This document shows positions 49,753 through 60,148 of a DNA stretch of 64,000 nt, one piece after another (position 1 is the stretch's first letter; each line of letters opens with the position of its first letter). Source of the stretch: Paraspadella gotoi (taxonomy: Eukaryota; Chaetognatha). The stretch lies in contig CM119266.1 of assembly GCA_051294375.1 (NCBI GenBank), positions 10,441,677-10,505,676 of the forward strand, read 5' to 3'. The position numbers and the translations under genes were made by a program. Under the pieces are notes generated by a model. That model searched no databases. It saw only the letters and a list, made by a program, of their open reading frames with translations, and was not told the origin of the DNA.

Positions 49753-51009
49753 ACCACGGAACATGCATATGGCGTATGGCTCCGGACAGACCTACCAGAA
49801 TGGCGATGGTCGAATCAACTTCTGGGCGAAGAGAGGAGATGGAAGAAGGGAAAGTTACGAGAGAGGAAGTTGAACGGCTTGAGAGGGAACGCAGGAAGAA
49901 GAAAAGGAGAAATGGAGGAGCAGAACTCTCTGGATTTTCAAAATGTCCGCAAGGAGAAGAATGGCGTGGAAAGTGGCAACGCTCAATATGAATTGAAAGA
50001 TATATTATCCCGGAAAGAGTTGGCAAGGACACGAGTGGAAGAATTGACTGCTCTTGCGAAAGAAGAAAGAGAAAGAAAGAGAGGAGAGAGAGAGGAAGAG
50101 GTGCGATGGAAAGAAGAGGGGATGGAGAGAGAGGAATAGAGAAAGAGGATCAGCTCCAGCAATCCTTGAAAAGGAGCGAAGAAGAAGCTCGAAAAGCTCA
50201 TTGGAATTTGATGGAGCGAAAGTTGCGAAGCGGACAATTGGGTCGCAAAGAGAGAAGGAGACTGGATCGAATACAAACGAATGGATCGAGAATACAAGAA
50301 GATGAAGAAGGAGAGGAAAGGAGACCGCCTTCGATTCGTCCGCCGCTGACGGAAGAAGAACGAGAGGAACTCTACGACTTCGATCGAAGAGAATTCCTCG
50401 CAGTTTTGTCGTCACGACATAAGGGAGGAATTCGGTGGAGGAGAGAATCGAGCGATCGATGGAGGAGGTGTCGGTGGGGAGGGGAGGGAGGGAGGAGGAA
50501 GGAGGAGAGGAGAAGGCGGGGAGAGGGGAGATAGAACTGGAAGAGAAGCGAAGGCGGGGAGCGGAACGATGAGAACGTGGTTAGAGAAAACCCATAGAAG
50601 TGGGAGAAGAAAACGGAGAGGAGAACGGGGTGGAGATATGCGAGAGAAAGGGGAGAAGAACTGGAGAGGAGAACGGGTGGGAAGAGAGAAGTGTAGAGAA
50701 GAACGGAGAGGAGAACCGGGGTTGAGAATGGAGAGAAGTGTGAAAAGAAGAACGGCAAGAGGAGAACGGGGTGGAGAATGGAGAAAAGAAGTGGTGAGAA
50801 GGAAACGGAGAGGAAGAACGGGGTGGAAAACCACAGAGAAGTGGGAAAAGAACGGAGAGGAGAACGAGGGTGGAGAATGGAAGAAGAGTGATGAGAGAAC
50901 GGAGAGGAGAAAGGGGGTGGAGAACGGAGAGCCAGTTGGTGGAGGAACGGAGACTTAAATGACTCTTTCCAGCGAGGCGGAGATCGTGAGAGAAGTCACA
51001 GCTGGATAA
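49753..51009 (+). pseudogene. Frame-broken second copy of the charged exon
   Basis: Matches 45,179-46,399 from the splice acceptor to the final TAA. It is open in places where copy A is broken (50,106-50,480) and the reverse. The purine minisatellite from 50,560 to 50,950 is longer here than in copy A. Confidence 0.7.
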
Positions 51010-51030
51010 GGTTAAGGCTCAAAAGCGGTA

Positions 51031-51038
51031 ACTCTCTC

Positions 51039-51075
<37 letters not shown>

Positions 51076-51142
51076 CTCTGCACAAATCCCAGATCGAACC
51101 TCTTTTCGTTCACAAAACAGCCGCGCGCTCTCTCTCTCTCTT

Positions 51143-51205
<63 letters not shown>

Positions 51206-51207
51206 AC

Positions 51208-51238
<31 letters not shown>

Positions 51239-51290
51239 TCACCACACACACTTCGCACAAATCCGATCCAATTTCTTGTCGTCAACACAT
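51031..51290. repeat. CT tracts with a duplicated 60-bp unit
   Basis: Two copies of a unit containing GCACAAATCC and ending CCGCGC-C lie at about 51,070-51,130 and 51,240-51,300, separated by CT microsatellite. From 51,300 to 52,389 the sequence is AT-rich; a donor-like GGGG/TAAGTT near 51,872 may mark a non-coding 5' exon. Confidence 0.6.
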
Positions 51291-52417
51291 CCGCGCTCGT
51301 TTTTATTGAATTAAATTAGAATTATTTTAAAACTGTGAACTCCTCTGCTGACCGTCGCGAGTTTCATAAGTTTTTTCTAATTAAAACTAAAAGTTCGCAT
51401 TATTATGAAATTTGTACAACTGACTTTATTAATTAATAATTAGTGGGGTTTTTTTTTTAACACGAAGGTGAACGAGAAAAAAAATCGTTATTTTCATTCG
51501 TTTTAAAAAGAATTTTCATCCTTTGTTTTAGAAGCGTTATTTTTACCTCACGCGACTATTTTTCTTTCTCGGGTCATTTTTCACGTTCTTCTTGTTTCTG
51601 TAGATAATTTTTTTTTTTTGAAGCGAGATAACGAGAACTTTTTTTGTTATTCCAAAATTCTTTTCCAGAGTCCTGACAGAATTTATAAACAACTAAAAAT
51701 AACATTCTCGAAAAATCAAAGAAAACTCTGCTCCAAAAACTTAACTTTTCGAAAATCAAAGAAAGTTTGCAAGAGTATCGACTTTATGCGAACGGGACAT
51801 TCAAACTGATATCGTCCGTCCTATTGCGTCCGGTCGTTCCCATTTATCACAGAAACGAAAGCCATTCCGGGGTAAGTTATTTCACGTTTTCTTTTTACAC
51901 TTTTTCCAATCGTCTAATTGCTCGCCAATTACCATCAGTGCTTTAACTTACCTAAAAATATTGCTTGTTTTCTCGTGACACGATTCAATCCCTTTGTGCG
52001 GGTTATAGTTACAGCGGACGTCCGCATGGTCATTCTCCGCGTTAATTCAATTGGGTCAACACCGACGCTTTCTTTATCAAACTAACCTTTTAATATGACC
52101 CAAAGGTGTGTACTATGTATGAACCAGGTTCAATTTATTCTATTAAAGATAAAAATATTTCGCAGAGTACATACTAATTAATACGTAGGAAATCTATCAG
52201 TAAAATTTAATGAAGATTACAAATATTCGAGATTTAAAAATGAAAGAAAGAAAAATAAAAGAAATACACAAAGAAAGAATGTATGTAAAATTTTCAGTGA
52301 AATGTAAAGTTTGTACGTAGAGGATATTAATCACTATTTTTCCTTTGTCTCTGTCTCTCAATATAATCTCTTTCTTTTTTTTTTTTTAGTAACTACATCC
52401 TCGAACTTTTCCCCTCA

Positions 52418-53039
52418 ATGGAAGAGATGGCGTTTCTCTACGAAGAAGAGTCGACGGCTACTGCTCTCCGAAATGACGGTGAGTAGAATTTATAATTTAG
52501 TTGTAAAATGTAAAGAAGTTTTAATCAATAATGATTCATGTTTGCCTGTAAATCTCATTGTTCGTCTTTTCCTATTTATTTCAGCCGCTGATTCCAGACG
52601 TCACTGCCGCAGCCGCAGCCGCAGCCAAAGTCACAGCTTCAGCCCAAACCCTGTTGACTCCAACAGTGATACTGGCGATAACCGTCACTGTCTTCAAAGC
52701 GAACGCGCGATTGTCATTTGTCGACGCACTTTTCACAGGCGATGCTCAACAACTTCCTCCGGTGAGTCCAGTTTCGCTTCAAGCGGATCGTCGACTGATG
52801 CTTTCTTCACGGATTCCGAAGAAGGGCTCGACGTGGAAGACGGATGCAGCGGGGATTTTGAGAAACACAATTGGGATGATGAGTGGAAGGACTCTTATTG
52901 GGATGATGATGATAAATATTATCACGATGTTTATGATGATGATGATGATGATGACGACGAAGTTTGTGACGACGACGATGACGGCGATGACTTTTTAGAC
53001 GATTACGACTACTTTGACGACTATGGCGATGATGATTAA
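52418..53039 (+). CDS. Small SR-like protein with long acidic tail, two exons
   Basis: Exon 1 is 52,418-52,478, donor GTGAGT. Exon 2 is 52,585-53,039, acceptor TTATTTCAG. The phases fit, giving 171 residues and TAA, with AATAAA at 53,044. The N-terminus is MEEMAFLYEEES. Next comes an arginine-serine stretch (HCRSRSRSQSHSFS), then a Ser/Thr-rich part, and from about residue 120 an Asp/Glu/Tyr-rich tail with runs of up to eight Asp, partly encoded by GAT repeats. The upstream splice acceptor at 52,389 is followed by open frame (NYILELFPS), so the true start may lie further upstream. The other frame of exon 2 is also open and Ala-rich. No family recognised. Confidence 0.45.
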
Positions 53040-53647
53040 GAAAAATAAATTATAAAGTTAAAAATTTGAACCATTTTGACAAACTCCAAGCTTACAACAC
53101 TAAACTTTATTAAGAAAGCACATAGTTGTTATTTAAAAAAATATTATTCTAAATTATAATGATATTTTTCTTCGTAGACTTTTTCATTAAGAAAAATAAA
53201 ATGAAATTTTAAAGCATTAGATTGACAAGCAAAATCGACTTGAACCTGTTTAAAATAGTAATTAAAATTGAACCTCAAGGTTGCTTAAGGGGACAAGTAG
53301 GTAAGTGTATAGAAAAAATGTTTATAAAATTACAAAATGTTAAAGTATAAATCGGCCACAAGATCAGATAAAATATTTTTTGTCAGATGATTAAAAACAA
53401 AACTAAACAAATGTTCCCTCGAGACCTATATTGTTTTTTTGTATGGATATAATCGCATTCACTTTGGCTATTCTGGATTTGCCTTTGATTGCTTTCCAGC
53501 TTGACTGCATATTTCCTTTTAAATTTTTCAATTAGTTATTTTATCTTATATTTTAATATTTTATATTTTAATATTACTTGTAATATTAAAATATAAAATA
53601 TAAAATAAATAAATATATATTACTGATATATTTTACGAGTATAAAAC

Positions 53648-54235
53648 AAAGCCTTACCTAAATCTTAATTTATGAAGTTTTATCTTTCATTATTTTTCTC
53701 ACATCTACAAAATTGGATATAGAAATTTAAAGAAATAAATTATTCGTCCTTTTCCTTGTATTTCCGTGGGATGCTTGCTGTCTCCTTTTCTGGTTTCTGT
53801 AGTTAACCGAGTTTCCCGGGTATGGTATCAAAACATCGCCTGATACAGACGAGTCCAGATATGTATCTGTGCTTTCCTTCCCGGGCTCCCCTGCTCTAAA
53901 TGTAACTTAAAAAAATAACTTAATGCTGCCATCATTTTTTTCTTTTTTTTTCATTTATTCACGACATATGCATTTCTTTATCTAGTTATTTGTAATTAGC
54001 AGTAGAATTAATAAAATTGACAAATCTAACAAAATAATTTAAAAAGTTTCTGGTAAAGCCCCCGATAGGTAAGGTCGCCGATTTTCTTCCCAACACTACA
54101 TACATTATATATTTTACATCTAAAAAAAGCTTTACTATAATCTTAATTTATAAAATTTTATTTTTCTTTTTTTTTCTGCATCTACAAAATTGGTTTGAGA
54201 AATTCCTTTTCCTTGTATTTCGGCGTGACACTTCC
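53648..54235. repeat. Direct repeat pair about 475 bp apart
   Basis: 53,648-53,770 and 54,125-54,235 share the order CTTAATTTAT, CATCTACAAAATTGG and CCTTTTCCTTGTATTTC. Between them, 54,003-54,110 resembles 62,478-62,580, just outside the right end of the Gypsy element. The region 53,050-54,140 is otherwise AT-rich without a gene. Confidence 0.6.
53800..53878. repeat. Short structured repeat, copy 1
   Basis: About 75 bases shared with 63,258-63,340: GTTTCCCGGGTATG, then AAAACATCGCCTGATA-AGACGAGTCC, then a hairpin (CAGATA-TG-TATCTG at 53,856-53,869). In the other copy the same hairpin reads GGATA-TG-TATCC, so an A-T pair is replaced by a G-C pair. This hints at a structured RNA or a terminal part of a transposon. 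Confidence 0.55.
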
Positions 54236-54465
54236 CTTAACTTCACATAATGTTTAATAAAACAAAAGGCCTCACCAATTGATTGATTCAAGGGATTGTA
54301 CATGTATATTATACAATTATCACCCAAAGTTGGTAAGTTATTATCACTGATTGTTAAATTACGATTATCAAATAAGTCATTAATAATAGCTATAAAATGA
54401 TTATCTTCAACACAGTTACCATTTTTACATTTTTTACATCCCTTTACAAAACCGTAGCTCTTCAA
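54148..54465 (-). CDS. Unassigned 105-residue ORF
   Basis: Minus-strand ATG to TAA. It has an N-terminal cysteine cluster (CKKCKNGNC) and IIYMYNPLNQSIGEAF, which recalls the YNP(F/L) strand of class I SAM-dependent methyltransferases. The methionine start, the lack of splice sites and the small size make a fragment of a gene or transposon more likely than a full gene. The resemblance is weak. Confidence 0.2.
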   Translation of the reverse strand: MKSYGFVKGCKKCKNGNCVEDNHFIAIINDLFDNRNLTISDNNLPTLGDNCIIYMYNPLNQSIGEAFCFIKHYVKLREVSRRNTRKRNFSNQFCRCRKKKKNKIL

Positions 54466-54563
54466 CCCAAAAATCCAGTAACCCTAACTTTTATCCGCTA
54501 CAGTGGCTACATTACCCATCTTGGAACGCAAAAATTATCTCTTTCAGCAGTAGAAAGTGAAGA

Positions 54564-55040
54564 TTGTTCAAGCCACTGGAAATCCACAATACAGCATTTG
54601 AAAAAGCAAAAAGTGTACTTCTGGATGAAAAACTTGGGAGGGTGAGAGTTCCCTCAACCAAACTTGAAGATGAGCTGATTGTACTCACAGATGGTTCTCA
54701 GCATGCCATTGGATCTGTGATTCTGCAAAAGCTGTATCCTACTTCAGCAGAGATTGCAGCAGGCGCTGATAAAGACAAGAGGCAACTCTACATTGTCCAA
54801 TGTTACTCAAAGACTTTAGTTCCAGCAAAAAGAAGTTTGCCAACTTTTTATAAAGAGTTTTTGGCTCTTTATGAAACAGTTCACAGATTTAGTTATCTTT
54901 TCACTGCAAGACCATTCTACATAATCACTGATAGTCAAGTGTTGAGAAGATGGGCTAACCTGGACAAAGTCGATGATGCCTTTGTGAGAAGAATCATCTA
55001 TCTTCAGAGTTTTGACTTCAAAATTCTTTTTATTGAATAG
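54564..55040 (+). pseudogene. Gypsy RNase H domain, interrupted
   Basis: Begins at the reverse transcriptase/RNase H border (AFEKAKSVL). The catalytic layout is visible: TDGSQHAIGSVILQ (first Asp), FYKEFLALYETVHRF (Glu), FYIITDSQVLRRW (second Asp). It ends at FKILFIE where the nested element enters. When the insert and one GAAT copy are left out of account, the frame resumes at 57,913 with ANPADVVSR, the usual end of this domain in Gypsy elements. The reverse transcriptase itself is missing, so this is a 5'-truncated relic. Confidence 0.85.
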
Positions 55041-55281
55041 TGGAGGATAGTATTTTTAGTAGAAAAATTCGACGCCAAGGTGAAATTGAAGGAGAATTTA
55101 TTTAGTGTAACATCGAAGGGAAAGAAATAATAATAATGAGCGCGAGAATAAAATAACAATGACTTTTATATGAACTACTTTGTTTATCAAAGTAGGAATG
55201 TAAACAGAATGGAATTTTAGGCCGAGAGAAATATTATTTTACATTTTTGTAATTTACTAAATTCTTTCTCCAATCTTCACT
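55039..55281 (-). repeat. 3' LTR of the nested element
   Basis: 243 bases, direct repeat of 57,676-57,908 with indels, and inverted relative to 62,232-62,477. Starts AGTGGAGGATAG and ends TTCACT on the plus strand. Confidence 0.85.
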
Positions 55282-55439
55282 CGGCCATGTTACCAAAATT
55301 TCAAAAACAATTAAAATAATATTTCTAAAAATGATACTATAAAAATACTCAGGGTTAAAAAAAATATATTTTTAAGCCAAAATAACACTATAAATTCACA
55401 AGGTTCTACTTTAATTGTATCAGTCAATGGAATCGCGAA

Positions 55440-55449
55440 TATATAAAAG
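55440..55449 (+). promoter_or_regulatory. TATA box of the cargo gene, nested copy
   Basis: TATATAAAAG, the same as at 62,064-62,073 in the outer element, but the TCAGTC initiator seen there is here replaced by TTTTATT. It lies 90 bases before the ATG at 55,530. Confidence 0.5.
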
Positions 55450-55529
55450 GGAATTAATTTCAAGTTTTATTATACACTTTCTTTCAAAATAAATTTCATA
55501 AGCTAACAATTTTCAATCTAACAAAAAAA

Positions 55530-56628
55530 ATGTTTGCCATACTTCTTTTCTTTTTCTCGGTAAGTCGATGCTCTTTTCTTTAAAATTCACGTTATCAAAC
55601 TTTTGTAAAACAAAAGCATATGAAAATTGCATTATGCAGACGAAAATAGATAAGAACGCAAAACAATTCAAATATAAAATCATAACGACGAATTCAATTT
55701 ATAGAATAATTATTTTCTAAAGCACAAATAAGTTGAATTCGAAATGCAATAATTTTTAATAATAATCAAACGGAAATAATATATAGACACAATTCAATCA
55801 AGAATGTATTCTTAAAGTATAACAATACAGCAAAATGCTCAGAATGCTAAGCTTATACAATGGTATTTAAAATCAACTAGGAATTAACATATAATGAACC
55901 ATCAGTTGTTAACAATTTTGACGAGATTGCTATTTTATATGTTTCGTAAATTCATCAATTTTTTCTATGGAAAAAAAAGAAAAAAACTTTCACTAATTTT
56001 TCGCGAAATAAGTTTACTGTCACATTGATTATTGATCGTTTCTGATTTAAATATTGGTTCAACATGCAATATTTATTTTTGATCAGTTATCACAATTAAT
56101 AAATTTAACTTTTAGCTCACACATATAGCATCCCCCTCTCACACTCCATGGCAATCTTAACATATTCAAGCGACTTGTCCGCCGTTAAGAATCTCGCAGG
56201 TGTCAGGGTGATCGGTGCCTTTCTCTTCAACCGTGAGTCAAAACCTGAATCTCAAAAGGTTTGATTAATACGACATACATGTAATCAAAATTAATTTATT
56301 ATGATTAAATCATCATTGAATTAATATATATTAATCAATTATACTAGTGAAATTTACAAGTGGTCACCCATTCTCTAATTCGTTCTACAGCACCGGCAAA
56401 GACCAGGCACAAACGCCGTGCGCGTCTCCACGTTTAAACAAAAGACGCTCGCATCCATCAATTATCATTAAATTCGCCAATAATTTCTCATCCATTGAAA
56501 TTGCATTTAATAATTATTTGTCACATTTATTTAATAAAACAAGTAAAACGATTTGGAAATTACTCAAAAAAAAAACCAAAAAAATCCCAATAGTCAGCAA
56601 TTGCAACGAAATACAACGAAGTATCTAG
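55530..56628 (+). pseudogene. Degenerate copy of the antisense membrane-protein genes
   Basis: 55,530-55,559 encodes MFAILLFFFS up to GTAAGT, matching the signal-peptide exon of the outer element (MIAILFLLT), and the following intron is clearly homologous. The acceptor near 56,116 leads into a stop after 14 codons. A deletion of about 0.85 kb has removed the transmembrane exon and the start of the second gene. The rest keeps pieces of the second gene: LAGVRVIGAFLFN up to a GTGAGT donor at 56,231, and a basic last exon from 56,391 (TTCTACAG acceptor). Confidence 0.6.
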
Positions 56629-56701
56629 TGAAAATAAGAATACAAAATTCAAAATCCACATTTACGATATTGTCTCATTCGCGAAAATAAGATGAATTGC
56701 A

Positions 56702-57539
56702 TCAATAGCGATCTCCTGCATTTGCAGAAGCAGAGCGGCGAGCAGCCAAACGGGTAAGAGGCGGTCCGCAGGCGGGCATGGCACGGCAGTCCAGCGTTCT
56801 CATTTTGTCAATCATTTTGATGAGGCTCTCTCTGGACAAGTTTGAACGAATAAGATGATCTCCAGGGAATACTTTAAATTCACCAGAGACTAGAGAATGG
56901 CACTTGAATGAATTTGTGCTATTTTGGCAACTATTTCCCACGCATCTTGATCCACTTTCCTTTGAATTTTTCGTGGAGAACCAAGGAAAAATGAAGTTTT
57001 CTTCTTCTAGACTAATCTCCAACTTTTAGATGAGATGTAATATCTCTCGGATTTTTGCGTTTCCGGCGTTGAAGGAACCGGTTCACATCATGGCGCAAAA
57101 TGTCATTCTGAAGTTTCTCCTTGCTTCCAATGCTTCTCTCACACTCTTTGCCGGCGCCGTCACGCCGCTAGATGGCAGTTCTCCGTCCGGGTCCAACAGG
57201 TTTGCAGATGAACGACAAAATGGACGCAGAGGACTTTTTCCAGATAAATATCTGTACAGTTGAATTGTAAACAACTCTAGCTTCGCCGACGAGAGAATGA
57301 AATGGAAGATGAGGTTCATGTTCTTGTAATTTGAGCATTATTCTCGTAATAGAATTGATGAATCTCTCTACTTTAGACTGACATCTTGACACATTTGCCA
57401 ATCCATGTATCAACTCCACTCCATGTTGACTAAGGATATTTGGCTGAGGGAGTGTTTGATTTACAAAGAGCATTGTCAGCATGGATGCGACATGTAAAAT
57501 TTCGCATACCCTCATCCATGACACAAAAAAAACACCCAT
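56702..57539 (-). pseudogene. Integrase C-terminal half in the nested element
   Basis: 57,539-57,168 encodes the end of the integrase core with its catalytic-glutamate helix (QSKVERFINSITRIM), and 57,022-56,702 the C-terminal domain, with a frame break between them. It is closely similar to 59,230-60,000 on the other strand. The N-terminal zinc finger and both catalytic aspartates are missing. Confidence 0.8.
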
Positions 57540-57659
57540 TTTATATCATTTTGCGATGACGTTTTCTCGTTTCTTCAAAAAGTCCAATGCCAAAAGTTCA
57601 TCTTTTGCCATTCTCAGACGCATCTTCTTTGAAGGTGTAATCCCACCAATTAGGTGGGA

Positions 57660-57675
57660 CCCACCGCTGCCACCA
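57660..57675 (-). other. Primer binding site, tRNA-Leu type
   Basis: TGGTGGCAGCGGTGGG begins right after the 5' LTR end (CCACT). It is complementary over 16 bases to the 3' end of leucine tRNA of the AAG/TAG type (CCCACCGCTGCCA plus CCA), as I recall that tRNA. Confidence 0.7.
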
Positions 57676-57908
57676 AGTGGAGGATAGTATTTTTAGTAGA
57701 AAATAATTGACGCCAAGGTGAAATTGAAGGAGAATTTATTTAGTGTAACATCGAAGGGAAGAAATAATAAAATGGCGCGAGAAATAATAACAATGACTTT
57801 TATATGAACACTTTATTTATCAAATAGGAATGTAAACGAGAATGGAATTTAGGCGAAGAAATATTATTTACATTGTAATTTACTATATTCTTTCTCCTCA
57901 TCTTCACT
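57676..57908 (-). repeat. 5' LTR of the nested element
   Basis: 233 bases. Read on the minus strand it begins AGTGAAGATG after the GAAT target site and ends CCTCCACT, with the primer site following without spacing. Confidence 0.85.
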
Positions 57909-57912
57909 GAAT

Positions 57913-58880
57913 CTAGAGCAAATCCAGCTGATGTTGTGAGCAGATGGAAGAAAATGATGGAGGAGATGGTACTTATGACAGAAGATTTCTCCAAGGCAGG
58001 ATTCTGAATGGTAAAGGAGAAAAAGTTCCGCTTGAATCACTTCTGAATAAAAGTATTTAGATGAATTGTGTCTCATTTTTGAAAGCAAGAAGAGGACTAC
58101 TATGTCTAAGCTTAATGTCTCCCACATTGAAATGTCCAGCCGGGACCGACTCCGGATATGGATGACACTGAGTGGACGCATTTTCCGGCAAATGATTCCA
58201 CTGATCCGGCACACCCTCCGTCGGCAGTCGGTGACACAAGTAGAGTGTTCATCAGATGACTGGGATCCGGACAATCTAATAGAGAAGGAATTAGACAAAA
58301 GGAGCTATTCCATCTCTTCAATTGTGCTACTCACAGTAGAGTGACAAGGCGTCGCAGAAAGCGTGAAATCAAGAGTGGAAAGGTCTTCTTGCCCCTTGGA
58401 CAGTCTCAATTGTTCAACTCTCAGATAAAGATGTAGCTTCAGGCCACACTGAGGAAGTTGACGAAGTTGTGGATGAGCCAATTAAAGCCAAGGAAGTTCC
58501 AGTTTTTGCAGACAAAGTTCTCCAGAAAATCTTGGAAATGTCAACAGGCGCCTGATGTGAGTGAAAAAATTGATTATTTGAAGGAAAAAAGGAAGTTACC
58601 AGATAAACATGAAGCTTTTTTTATCTATGGGGACTTTGGCATTCCTTCGTCACCGCAGTCTCTTCATCATCAGTAATCAGGGAGTGCTACTGCGCTTGTG
58701 ACAGCCCCTGATGAGGAATCAAGTTTCTCCTTGTTGTGTCTGAGATGGTATTTAATCGTCTTTTGAGTAAGACTCATGAAACAAAATTTGCTGCGGTCAA
58801 TCAAGGTTCTGATCATGTTGTTGTTGGTGATCGTGATCCTGTATCAACTCATGCTGGAGTGAATTGAACCTTAAAAACTG
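57913..58880 (+). pseudogene. Gypsy RNase H end and tether region, decayed
   Basis: Opens with SRANPADVVSRWKKMMEEM, then passes through several stops and frame changes. Pieces such as EKIDYLKEKRKLPDKHEAFF read naturally but carry no named domain. A histidine motif (THAGVN) near 58,850 is the first part of the integrase H2C2 finger. Confidence 0.6.
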
Positions 58881-60089
58881 GGAAAAAGTTACTACATACT
58901 TGGGATGAGAGAGAAGATTTCTACATACATCAGGAATTGTGCAATCTGCCTTCAGAACAATCACCAAAAAGGTTCCAGAGATGAAGGAGGGATGCAGACA
59001 CCCATGGAGCCAGGAAACTCCGTTGCAATTGACTTTGCAGGACCCTTCCACAATGATGCTGCATTTCCGTACATTTTTTGTGCTGTGGACCTCTTCTCCA
59101 GATATGCATGGGCATATCCTACAAAATCTACGCAAGACAAAGAAGTAGAGGATAGTCTAATGAAGATAAGACAAGAGTGGAGTGGTTTACCTCATCGCAT
59201 CCATGCTGACAATGCTCTTTGTAATCAAACACTCCCTCAGCCAATATCCTTAGTCAACATGGAGTGGAGTTGATACATGGATTGGCAAATGTGTCAAGAT
59301 GTCAGTCTAAAGTAGAGAGATTCATCAATTCAATTACGAGAATAATGCTCAAATTCAAGAACATGAACCTCATCTTCCATTTCATTCTCTCGTCGGCGAA
59401 GCTAGAGTAGTTTACAATTCAACTTGTACAGATATTCTATCTGGAAAAGTCCATCTGACGTCCATTTTTGTCGTTCATCTGCAAACCTGTTGGACCCGGA
59501 CGGAGAACTGCCATCTAGCGGCGTGACGGCGCCGGCAAAGAGTGTGAGAGAAACATTGGAAGCAAGGAGGAGACTTCAGAATGACATTTTGCACCATGAC
59601 GTGAACTGGTTCCTTCAACGCCGGAAACGCGAGAATCGGAGAGATATCACGTCGCATCGAAAAATTGGAGATCTCGTTATGAAGAAACGTACTTCGTTTT
59701 TCCCTGGTTCTCCAAGGAAAATTCAAAGGAAAGTGGATCAAGATGCGTGGGAAATAGTTTCCAAAATAGCAACGAATTCATTCAAGTGCCATTCTCTAGT
59801 CTCTGGTGAATTTAAAGTATTCCCTGGAGATCATCTTATTCGTTCAAACTTATCCAGAGAAAGTCTCATCAAAATGGTTGACAAAATGAGAACGCTGGAC
59901 CGCCGTGCCATGCCCGCCGGCGGACCGCCTCTTACCCGTTTGGCTGCTCTGCTTCTGCAAATGCAGGGATCGCTATTGATGCAATTCATCTTATTTTCGC
60001 CGAAACAGACAATATTGTCAATGTGGAATTTTGAATTTTGTATTTTTATTCTCACTAAATACTTCATTGTATTTCGTTGCAATTGCTAA
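58860..60089 (+). pseudogene. Gypsy integrase with frameshifts
   Basis: The H2C2 zinc finger ends YIRNCAICLQNNH. The core begins VAIDFAGPF (first Asp), YIFCAVDLFSRYAWAYPTKS follows, and HADNALCN holds the second Asp. Near 59,255 the frame is lost; the helix with the catalytic Glu (SKVERFINSITRIM) continues in another frame. From 59,424 a C-terminal region with RKIGDLVMKKRTSFFPGSPRK is open to TAA at 60,089. The stop lies only 59 bases from the stop of the convergent antisense gene. At least one frameshift makes it non-functional as read. Confidence 0.8.
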
Positions 60090-60148
60090 CTATTCGGATT
60101 AATTTTTAGAATATTTTGTTTGAGTAAATACCAAATCGTTTGAATTGT

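Larger units (their letters stand above)
46457..51030. repeat. Second duplication, copy B
   Basis: Collinear with 41,958-46,431, including the FAM187-like last exon (46,474-46,583, frame lost at the transmembrane segment), the AT-rich flank, the CT and GA tracts (47,545-47,790), the orphan ORF and the charged exon. It differs by frequent one-base indels, especially in homopolymers. Confidence 0.9.
55039..57908 (-). mobile_element. Internally deleted Gypsy element nested in antisense orientation
   Basis: Two direct LTRs (57,676-57,908 as 5' LTR and 55,039-55,281 as 3' LTR, read on the minus strand) enclose a leader with a tRNA primer site, a jump from a short gag-like start straight to the integrase C-terminal half, and the antisense cargo region. 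GAAT lies on both sides (55,035-55,038 and 57,909-57,912) as target duplication. It is a relative of the element it entered: 55,039-57,490 is the inverted counterpart of 59,196-62,477. Most of gag, protease, reverse transcriptase and RNase H are lost, so it had to be mobilised in trans. Confidence 0.85.

Noticed and set aside
48174-51009. True pseudogenes of the orphan ORF and charged exon
   Set aside because: The breaks are dense one-base indels in homopolymers; a sequencing or assembly cause is more likely than decay, although the entries are typed as pseudogene for lack of a better label.
53800-53878. Hammerhead ribozyme
   Set aside because: CCTGATA resembles the CTGANGA core, but no matching GAAA box with the required stems was found.
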